Below are positions 5,443 through 12,633 of a stretch of 12,633 nucleotides of DNA, piece by piece. The DNA is from Anaerolineaceae bacterium UBA5365. Its GTDB lineage: Bacteria; Chloroflexota; Anaerolineae; Anaerolineales; Anaerolineaceae. The translations under genes were made by a program, and so were the position numbers. The DNA is taken from the NCBI GenBank assembly GCA_002407905.1, contig DHPL01000042.1, forward strand, positions 1,412 to 14,044, read 5' to 3'. Positions within the stretch are counted from its first letter, which is position 1, and each line of letters begins with the position of its first letter. Below the pieces are notes generated by a model. That model was not told where the DNA came from and searched no databases. It worked only from the letters and a program-made list of their open reading frames with translations.

Positions 5443-6306
5443 CTATCTGATGAGCGCGATGATCAGGATGTACAAGATCCCGAAGAACTGAATCACCGCG
5501 GTGGATGTCAGCAGCGGCAGGTTGGGGCGAACCCCATCGGCCATCTGACTGAACAATATTCCCTGCACAAGATTAGCGGCCAACAAACCGAATGCCGGCC
5601 AAATGGTATTGAAAGTGCCAGTAAAGTAGGCATAGGCTGCCAAAGCCAGGTAACCGCTCAGGCTCAGCACCAGGGCTAAATTGGCCGCTCTTTGCCAACC
5701 CATATTCACCAGCAATACCCGGCGTTTCTTTTCCAAATCCTGATGCAGCATCTGAAACTGCCTCACTAAAGAAGCAGCCAGATAAAAGAGCAAGATCGCA
5801 GCACAAAGCAAAATGAGGCGCGGATTCGGAGCCAGTTTTTGAGCCCCAGCGCCAAGAAGCAGCGCAAAAGGAGAAAGCGCAAAGCCGTCCAGTACCCAGG
5901 AAATGAAGTTGCGGGGCATTGTGATGGTATTCAGTGTGGAAAAGAAACTTAATATCGCGAATGCAAGGATCCAAACCAAATTCACGCCGATGAGCACCTG
6001 CGCGTGCAGCAGCGTATACAGAAAAGCAAACGCCATGCCCATCATGAACAAGGTTAGCAGGCGCGCGTTAACCAGCGTTTTTTGGCCGCTCGGGCGTGGT
6101 TCCTCGGTCTGGAAGCTGCGGCTGCTCCAAACCTGGGCCAGTCCCGCAAAGTAGATAGCTAATAAAATCCCGAAACCAAAGAAGAGGTTAGGCCAGTAAA
6201 AAGCCCCGTTGTAACGCCGGGCGTAAACCGCACCTGTTAGGTAAACCCCCGCCAGGCTCAAGAGGTAAAACCAATCCAGGTATCTTGAGAAACGCCTCGT
6301 CTCCAT
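5443..6306 (-). CDS. Polytopic membrane protein resembling UbiA prenyltransferases
   Basis: This 287-residue protein has about nine hydrophobic segments, the number found in UbiA-type prenyltransferases. A segment at residues 182-207 ([26 protein letters not shown]) resembles the second UbiA motif region, where a D-x-x-x-D cluster precedes a Gly and a 'T-L-V-x-L-G' run. The first NDxxDxxxD motif is not visible: its likely place reads [11 protein letters not shown]. If it is a UbiA relative, the metal-binding aspartates are largely lost and catalysis is doubtful. The ATG at 6306 is preceded by an extended -10 element rather than a ribosome binding site. The stop codon overlaps the bcp ribosome binding site. 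Gene reality is firm; the family link is inference from shape and one weak motif. Confidence 0.8.
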   Translation of the reverse strand: METRRFSRYLDWFYLLSLAGVYLTGAVYARRYNGAFYWPNLFFGFGILLAIYFAGLAQVWSSRSFQTEEPRPSGQKTLVNARLLTLFMMGMAFAFLYTLLHAQVLIGVNLVWILAFAILSFFSTLNTITMPRNFISWVLDGFALSPFALLLGAGAQKLAPNPRLILLCAAILLFYLAASLVRQFQMLHQDLEKKRRVLLVNMGWQRAANLALVLSLSGYLALAAYAYFTGTFNTIWPAFGLLAANLVQGILFSQMADGVRPNLPLLTSTAVIQFFGILYILIIALIR

Positions 6307-6312
6307 AGGGCG

Positions 6313-6321
6313 ATTTTAGCA
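6313..6321 (-). promoter_or_regulatory. Extended -10 element ahead of the UbiA-like gene (leaderless start?)
   Basis: On the minus strand TGC-TAAAAT (hexamer at 6313-6318) ends 6 bases before the ATG at 6306. It is arranged back to back with the element serving the plus-strand gene at 6347. Confidence 0.55.
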
Positions 6322-6330
6322 CAGCCCGAA

Positions 6331-6339
6331 TGTTATAAT
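6331..6339 (+). promoter_or_regulatory. Extended -10 element ahead of the secreted-protein gene (leaderless start?)
   Basis: TGT-TATAAT is a perfect extended -10 sequence ending 7 bases before the ATG at 6347. No Shine-Dalgarno sequence lies in the 7-base gap (CGCCGGC), so a leaderless mRNA is predicted. Confidence 0.6.
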
Positions 6340-6346
6340 CGCCGGC

Positions 6347-8416
6347 ATGCAGGCTTACCGCGTGCCGCAATTACCCCGATCAGCCAACCGGCTAATACTT
6401 GGCATTATTCTCTGCGCCTGGATTGGGCTTCTCCTTTTTTATAGCCCTTTAGGTTCTGTTCAGGCCGCTACGGTCTCCCAACAAAATACAGTTTACGTAG
6501 CCGAAGACCAAGCCTTATGCGCCTCAGTTAGTGGCAATTGCATTTATGATGACAACCAACAGGAAGCCCTGGTGCGGGCGATGCAGAATGCTGCTTATGA
6601 CCGCATCGTCATCGTTGGCTCGTACCGGCTAAATCAGATCCCGCTCCAACTGAACCGGGCAGTCACACTAACAGGTCAGCCGAACGCCTCGCTCACGACG
6701 GACAATGGCGATTGTGCCAAACACCTTTTTGAAGTCACTGCACCGGTAACAATCGAGTCGCTCAAAATCAACTCCGGTCCCGCCTGCGGCAACAATAGCC
6801 GCACAATTTTTCGGGTCAATACCTCCGGTGATGTACGCATCCACCACAACACGCTTGAAGGCGGCGGCAATGTCATCGAGTACATGGATAACTCTGGCAG
6901 TTTGGTCGTTAGCGCCAACCAAATCTCAGGTTTTGAGTTTACTGCCCTGCGCCGGTTGGGCAGTAACAGCCCGGGCGTTGTCCGCCTCGTTGCCAACAAC
7001 ATTCTGGGCAAGCCTACGAACCAGGCTGTCGTAGACTGCGCTTCTCGGGGAACCGCCGATCATAATTTCTGGGGACTGCGCAAGCTGCCATCCCAAATGA
7101 GCACGAACTGCAACGTGCAGGATGCCAAACGCCTCGGCGCTGAAATCGCAAAAGACGCAGTGGGGGTGAAGGCCTCCGCTGTGCAGGTAACCAACACCGT
7201 ACCGGATGCAAATAGCCCGATTACATTGCGCACTGATACCGGCACGATCAGCGCTTATCTGGTGGACCATGGCCGCTTAAGCGCGCCTGCTTTTCCTGAA
7301 ATCTCGGCTTCTATCGGAACCATTTGCAGCAACACTTATGATGTTTTCGTGGATACCGTGCAGGACGCCAACCTCCTCACGATCACATTGAAATACGATA
7401 ATAACTGTGCGGGCCTGATGGCAGGTGCATTGCAGAATCTAAAGTATTGTCAGCCTAACCCGCTTAAAGTCCCGTTGATGTGGCTGGACCCTTCGCGTCA
7501 GTTCACCCAGGGCTGGGACCGCACAGGCGACGCTCCTTTCGCGCCAAGTGCGCAGCCGGCAGCCAGTGCCTGCGACCTCGCCAACCAAACGGTTTCGGTG
7601 CAGATAGATCGAAATGAAGCCGCCCACCCTGGCCTCTTGACGGACTTGCGGTTTACGCCTTTCGTCGTCGCGATGGCAGAAGCAGAGATCCATAACTTTG
7701 CGCTCAGTTTTGGCAACGAAAGGGTGAACATTACCTGGTCCACCACCCAGGAGCAGAGCGTGAGTGGTTACTACGTTCTCAGGGCGGATACAGAAACCGG
7801 TGCCTATGCCCGCGTATCCCCGCTGGTAACCAAAGACCAGGCAACCAACGGGGTATACCTGGTACGGGATGACGCGCAATTGCCGCAGGGGCAGCAATAT
7901 TGGTACAAACTTGAAATGATGGGCACGAGCGGTGAAACGATCACATCTACGCTGCCTTTGCCAATCGTGATCGGCGCAACCGCACAGCCAACGCCATACC
8001 CTGGGGCTACCTATGTTGTGCCTACCTCCGGTCCTTACCCTGCTTTTACACCCTTCCCCACCATTGCCTACAATACGCCGGTGCCTACTTCCAATACCAT
8101 TCCACTGACGCAAACCGCGTTTTATTTGGCCCAAACTCAGCAAACGACTATTACGCCTGGCCCAAGCCCAACCCCGCCCGCTTTGCCCACGCCAACTCCG
8201 CTCGGCACGCCCGTGCCAGAAAGCATTACACCAAGCTTGCCTTTGGCTACCCCAACCACGCCACCTCCCTACCGCCCAGAGCCGATGGATCAAGGGGTTT
8301 GGCTGCTCAAGTATGGCCGGAATCAACTTCGCTACTGGTGGGCATTGCCTGCCGGAGCGGCCGTCTCGCTCTTATTATTATTAGTTGCTGGGGCCTTTGT
8401 TATCCGCAAAAAGTGA
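6347..8416 (+). CDS. Large secreted surface protein: beta-helix-like region, FnIII-like domain, Pro/Thr stalk, C-terminal anchor
   Basis: This 689-residue protein has no recognised specific function. Residues 1-40 form a signal peptide: Arg/Lys-containing start, hydrophobic core LILGIILCAWIGLLLF, likely cleavage after SVQA. Residues about 45-245 have the look of a right-handed beta-helix, with short repeated strands such as VTLTGQPNASLTT, VTIESLKINSG and VRIHHNTLEGGGNVI, and a DHNFWG turn. An Fn3-like segment lies at about 455-545 (VNITWSTTQEQSVSGYYVLRA, then YWYKLEMM). Residues about 550-655 are rich in Pro and Thr. The C-terminus is a membrane helix (about 664-686) followed by RKK. The protein is therefore probably tethered to the outer face of the membrane, perhaps binding polysaccharide or mediating adhesion. 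No catalytic residues are assignable. No terminator separates it from the next gene. Confidence 0.9.
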   Translation: MQAYRVPQLPRSANRLILGIILCAWIGLLLFYSPLGSVQAATVSQQNTVYVAEDQALCASVSGNCIYDDNQQEALVRAMQNAAYDRIVIVGSYRLNQIPLQLNRAVTLTGQPNASLTTDNGDCAKHLFEVTAPVTIESLKINSGPACGNNSRTIFRVNTSGDVRIHHNTLEGGGNVIEYMDNSGSLVVSANQISGFEFTALRRLGSNSPGVVRLVANNILGKPTNQAVVDCASRGTADHNFWGLRKLPSQMSTNCNVQDAKRLGAEIAKDAVGVKASAVQVTNTVPDANSPITLRTDTGTISAYLVDHGRLSAPAFPEISASIGTICSNTYDVFVDTVQDANLLTITLKYDNNCAGLMAGALQNLKYCQPNPLKVPLMWLDPSRQFTQGWDRTGDAPFAPSAQPAASACDLANQTVSVQIDRNEAAHPGLLTDLRFTPFVVAMAEAEIHNFALSFGNERVNITWSTTQEQSVSGYYVLRADTETGAYARVSPLVTKDQATNGVYLVRDDAQLPQGQQYWYKLEMMGTSGETITSTLPLPIVIGATAQPTPYPGATYVVPTSGPYPAFTPFPTIAYNTPVPTSNTIPLTQTAFYLAQTQQTTITPGPSPTPPALPTPTPLGTPVPESITPSLPLATPTTPPPYRPEPMDQGVWLLKYGRNQLRYWWALPAGAAVSLLLLLVAGAFVIRKK

Positions 8417-8421
8417 TTTTT

Positions 8422-8450
8422 TTGACTTTTATTTTGCTTTCTGCTATCCT
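8422..8450 (+). promoter_or_regulatory. Sigma70-type promoter for the metallo-beta-lactamase-fold gene
   Basis: TTGACT (8422-8427) and TATCCT (8445-8450) are separated by exactly 17 bases. The predicted start near 8457 gives a leader of about 25 bases that includes the ribosome binding site AGGCAGGG (8465-8472). Confidence 0.65.
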
Positions 8451-8481
8451 AGCCCAAAATTGTCAGGCAGGGTAATTTTGC

Positions 8482-9312
8482 ATGCATAGAGAACGTGTTT
8501 CCGAGAATGTGTATTGGTTTCAGAGCGATATCTACGCCCAGGCTACTGCTGGCGCGGTGATCGGGCCGCAGTGGTCGGTATTGATCGATACGCTGATGCC
8601 GCAGGAAACCCTGCAAATCAAACAATATCTTGAAAACGACCTGCTTTCCCCCGTGCGCTACATCATTAATACGCACCATCACGCGGACCATAGCTGGGGT
8701 AACTGTTTCTTCCCCAACGCGACCGTGATCGGCCATTCGCTTTGCCGCCAGTTCATGCTGGAGCGCAGCGCCTCTGCATTAGTGGAAGCCGGCGCTGAAA
8801 ACCCCTTCTTCAGGGATGTATGTATCTCTGCCCCGCAGATCACCTTTACCGAAGGCACCATGTCGATCAAAGTGGGCAAGAAGCAATTGCAGCTTTTCTC
8901 AACCCCCGGTCATTCACCGGATAGCATCTCGGTGCTTTTGGAGGAAGACCGCATCCTGTTTGCTGGCGATTCCTTCATGCCGATCCCCTTTGTGGTAGGC
9001 GGCGAGATCACAGCCCTGCAGGAAACCATGCAAGCTTTTACCACAATGGGCCTGGAGAACATCATTCAGGGCCACGGCGATATCATCCTGCGCGGCGAGA
9101 TTGAGGACACAGTTAACGCCAACCTGAGTTACCTGCGCGGTCTGCAGAAGATCGTCCGCACTGCAAACCGGCGGAAATACCCCCTTGAGTTCCTCAGCGA
9201 CCAAAACGTGGAAGATCTGGGCAAAACCCGGGTTACCCTGGGTGGTCTCGCGCAGGACTTGCATCAGAAAAACCTGCGCTGGCTTTACATCAACCAACCG
9301 GTTGAAGAATAG
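8482..9312 (+). CDS. Metallo-beta-lactamase-fold hydrolase
   Basis: This 276-residue cytosolic protein has no signal peptide. The metal ligands of the fold are complete: THHHADH at 64-70 (H65, H67, D69, H70), H144 in TPGHS, D163 in AGDS and H198 in QGHGD. This predicts a di-metal (Zn or Fe) hydrolase. Substrate cannot be told: glyoxalase II-like, lactonase-like and other subgroups share these motifs, and no rhodanese or flavodoxin partner domain is attached. The C-terminal 75 residues (about 203-276) are helical and carry no recognised motif. The ATG at 8482 has AGGCAGGG about 9 bases upstream and its own promoter. It ends 4 bases from a convergent gene, and its terminator lies inside that gene. 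Confidence 0.92.
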   Translation: MHRERVSENVYWFQSDIYAQATAGAVIGPQWSVLIDTLMPQETLQIKQYLENDLLSPVRYIINTHHHADHSWGNCFFPNATVIGHSLCRQFMLERSASALVEAGAENPFFRDVCISAPQITFTEGTMSIKVGKKQLQLFSTPGHSPDSISVLLEEDRILFAGDSFMPIPFVVGGEITALQETMQAFTTMGLENIIQGHGDIILRGEIEDTVNANLSYLRGLQKIVRTANRRKYPLEFLSDQNVEDLGKTRVTLGGLAQDLHQKNLRWLYINQPVEE

Positions 9313-9316
9313 CCGC

Positions 9317-10132
9317 TTATCGGGAAAAGATTACGATCAGGACCAAAGCAGCCAGCACCGCCCCCATTTCGATGAGGGCGGTTTTCTTTTTCTCGCCCTG
9401 CACCTCAGCGGCTACGAAAGCATTGCCGGCGAAGAGTACTCCGGTGAGAATTAACCCGTACTGCACCGGGCTCAGGAAAATGTAATAAAGCACAGCGGCC
9501 AGTTCGGTTACAAGCAAACTTAAAACCAAAGTCCAGACCGGCGGCGCAGTACGCTGCAGCCGCAAACTGATCGTTCTCAAGCTCACAAAGGCTGCCGCGC
9601 CAGCTACTAGCGGCAAAAGCAGGTAAAGCCTTGCCGACCCCGTCCGCAGTGCGATTGTTAATACCAGAAAAAAGGCATGGGCGATCGCGATCAGGGCAAT
9701 GACGGCTGTGGGCTGTTTTTGATAATCGTTCCCCAAACTGAGGTATTCGGCCGCCAGGATAAGTCCGAAAAGAAATATGCCCAGGCCCAGGATTAACCAC
9801 CACAGCGGGGTCCGTGCCATCTGTCGCAGAACAACAGCCAGCGTCAGCACGGTGAAAAACGGCAGTAGAAGATGGTAAATCAGGCGAGGCTCGCCTTTCT
9901 GCCAATTAGCGTGCTCAGGATTAGCACGGTAGATCCAATGGGAGCCCACCCCTGCTAAAATCGCGGTGAAAACAGGCAGGATGGAGTAAGCATCCCAGTT
10001 GGGTGAAAAGATCAGCCGGCTGTCTAATCCTGGAACGATACTGGCAGGGATGAGGTACTCTAAAACCAGACCAAGACTTACTGAAGCCAAAACGATGCTG
10101 AAACGGTCCAGCGGCAATTCCTGTTTATCCAT
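9317..10132 (-). CDS. Polytopic membrane protein of unknown function
   Basis: This 271-residue protein was not recognised. It contains 8-9 hydrophobic segments from about residue 11 to the C-terminal LVLIVIFSR, with short loops; QGEKKKTA near the end would be cytoplasmic by the positive-inside rule. No catalytic or binding motif is visible. The frame is open back to 10219, but the first 29 residues would be unusually basic and the ATG at 10132 (MDKQELPLDRFSIVLASV) gives a sensible cytoplasmic N-terminus. A TGT-TAGAAT element ends 10 bases before this ATG and no ribosome binding site is seen. It converges on the hydrolase gene and diverges from gyrB. Its last codons double as the terminator of the neighbour on the opposite strand. 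Confidence 0.82.
   Translation of the reverse strand: MDKQELPLDRFSIVLASVSLGLVLEYLIPASIVPGLDSRLIFSPNWDAYSILPVFTAILAGVGSHWIYRANPEHANWQKGEPRLIYHLLLPFFTVLTLAVVLRQMARTPLWWLILGLGIFLFGLILAAEYLSLGNDYQKQPTAVIALIAIAHAFFLVLTIALRTGSARLYLLLPLVAGAAAFVSLRTISLRLQRTAPPVWTLVLSLLVTELAAVLYYIFLSPVQYGLILTGVLFAGNAFVAAEVQGEKKKTALIEMGAVLAALVLIVIFSR
9357..9391 (+). terminator. Intrinsic terminator of the hydrolase gene, embedded in the convergent coding sequence
   Basis: ACCGCCC (9357-9363) pairs with GGGCGGT (9376-9382); after one C-A mismatch CAT/ATG continues to a TTCG tetraloop. The stem is followed by TTTCTTTTT. The hairpin lies 45 bases past the hydrolase stop and within the last codons of the minus-strand membrane protein gene, where it encodes GEKKKTALIEMG. 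Confidence 0.8.
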
Positions 10133-10142
10133 AACTATTGGG

Positions 10143-10151
10143 ATTCTAACA
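10143..10151 (-). promoter_or_regulatory. Extended -10 element ahead of the membrane protein gene
   Basis: On the minus strand TGT-TAGAAT (hexamer 10143-10148) lies 10 bases before the ATG at 10132. It predicts a leader of only about 3-4 bases. It also argues against the longer open frame starting at 10219. Confidence 0.5.
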
Positions 10152-10406
10152 TGCCGGTAAATACGCAGGTTCGTTACCAACAATAATACTATGCGCAACC
10201 TAAGCCTTTTTGTACGCACCTCACCTTTTAGGCACAGACCAACTTAGGCAAACCTGAAGTAGTTGAATTTGCTACCCCTTATTTATCCTTTTTCAATTCT
10301 GAAATAGTAAAAAATAGGGATAAAACAGGCGTGGCCAAAGCGAGTGGAGATAATTAGCGCATCCCATGAGAGGGACAGGTATTAACTGGCTTTTTTCTCG
10401 TTGAGA

Positions 10407-10415
10407 TGGTAAAAT
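10407..10415 (+). promoter_or_regulatory. Extended -10 promoter candidate for gyrB
   Basis: TGG-TAAAAT (hexamer 10410-10415) would start transcription near 10422 and leave a leader of about 98 bases. No clear -35 box is visible at the right spacing. Confidence 0.45.
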
Positions 10416-10507
10416 TCTAATGTTTAAGCAGGCATATACCTACAATGACTGATAAGAAATAATCCGCGGAAACTGGTAAGCAAAGCAGCTCCCTTCACGC
10501 GATTTAG

Positions 10508-12436
<1,929 letters not shown>

Positions 12437-12447
12437 CATTTACCGGA

Positions 12448-12473
12448 GGCCCGTTTTAGAGCGGGCCTTTTTT
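12448..12473 (+). terminator. Intrinsic terminator after gyrB
   Basis: GGCCCG (12448-12453) pairs with CGGGCC (12462-12467), with an 8-base loop that may close by one more T-G pair, and is followed by six T (12468-12473). It lies 11 bases past the gyrB stop, and the T-run ends 5 bases before the dinB ATG. Confidence 0.9.
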
Positions 12474-12478
12474 CTAAG

Positions 12479-12633
12479 ATGGCTGAGCGCAAAATCCTTC
12501 ACCTGGACCTGGATGCATTCTTCTGTTCCGTGGAAGAACTGTTGCAGCCTGAACTGCGCGGGAAGGCTTTTGCTGTTGGCGGCAGTCCTTCCGGCCGCGG
12601 AGTGATCACCTCGGCGTCCTACCCGGCGCGCTT
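12479..12633 (+). CDS. dinB: DNA polymerase IV, Y family (N-terminal fragment)
   Basis: The first 51 codons are present before the window ends. [30 protein letters not shown] is the Y-family palm/finger opening: D10 aligns with the first catalytic Asp and F15 with the steric-gate aromatic residue. [12 protein letters not shown] is the next conserved block. The enzyme copies past damaged bases with low fidelity. Cys replaces the usual Ala or small residue just after the steric gate. The ATG at 12479 has no ribosome binding site and stands 5 bases after the gyrB terminator T-run, so how it is transcribed is unclear: readthrough, or a promoter not recognised here. Confidence 0.93.
   Translation, partial: MAERKILHLDLDAFFCSVEELLQPELRGKAFAVGGSPSGRGVITSASYPAR

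Noticed and set aside
7439..8326. 295-codon open frame on the minus strand.
   Set aside because: It lies entirely antisense to the secreted-protein gene, its product is rich in Trp, Arg and His, and it has no family resemblance. It is a shadow of codon bias on the real gene.
8404..8430. AAAAA-GTGA-TTTTT after the secreted-protein gene as a terminator.
   Set aside because: The stem is only A-T pairs and would not terminate. The T-run instead contains the -35 box of the next promoter.
10132..10219. Longer N-terminus of the membrane protein starting at 10219.
   Set aside because: The extra 29 residues are an Arg-rich sequence without family character, and the promoter-like element at 10143-10151 would lie inside them.

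Overview
The window looks like chromosomal core-genome DNA from a moderately GC-rich bacterium. The best guess is Chloroflexota, class Anaerolineae. That guess rests on gene content and on the style of the large secreted protein (beta-helix-like N-terminus, Thr/Pro-rich stalk, C-terminal membrane anchor). It is inference, not a database result. No phage, transposon, CRISPR, tRNA or rRNA was seen.

Layout. Positions 1-724, minus strand: rpmH (L34), rnpA (RNase P protein) and the start of a probable yidD, with a clear sigma70-type promoter at 697-724. Positions 793-3461, minus strand: glnA (class I-alpha glutamine synthetase) followed by mtaB (tRNA methylthiotransferase). In front of glnA lie about 500 bases without a gene but with several nested potential RNA helices. 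Positions 3985-4928, plus strand: thpR (RNA 2',3'-cyclic phosphodiesterase) and rsfS (ribosomal silencing factor), ending at a strong terminator. Positions 4971-6306, minus strand: a nine-helix UbiA-like membrane protein and then bcp (peroxiredoxin). Position 6347 onward, plus strand: the secreted or anchored 689-residue protein, then a metallo-beta-lactamase-fold hydrolase with its own promoter. Positions 9317-10132, minus strand: a polytopic membrane protein of unknown function. Positions 10520-12436, plus strand: gyrB and its terminator, then the first 51 codons of dinB (DNA polymerase IV).

How the genes relate. Most are housekeeping genes for translation and tRNA processing (rpmH, rnpA, mtaB, rsfS), nitrogen assimilation (glnA), oxidative defence (bcp), and DNA topology or lesion bypass (gyrB, dinB). 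rpmH-rnpA-yidD pointing left and gyrB pointing right are parts of the classical bacterial origin neighbourhood, but dnaA, dnaN and recF are absent and no DnaA-box cluster was found.

The most informative regularities are in gene starts. Four genes without a convincing Shine-Dalgarno sequence carry a -10 hexamer ending 6-7 bases before the ATG, and a fifth has one 10 bases before. This predicts leaderless or nearly leaderless mRNAs. Most other genes with a visible start have a Shine-Dalgarno sequence; rnpA's is weak and dinB has none. rsfS appears to start at CTG, and rnpA and gyrB at TTG. The most enigmatic stretch is the glnA upstream region (3473-3984), which could be an undescribed structured leader or a separate small RNA. 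No new defence or mobile system was found.
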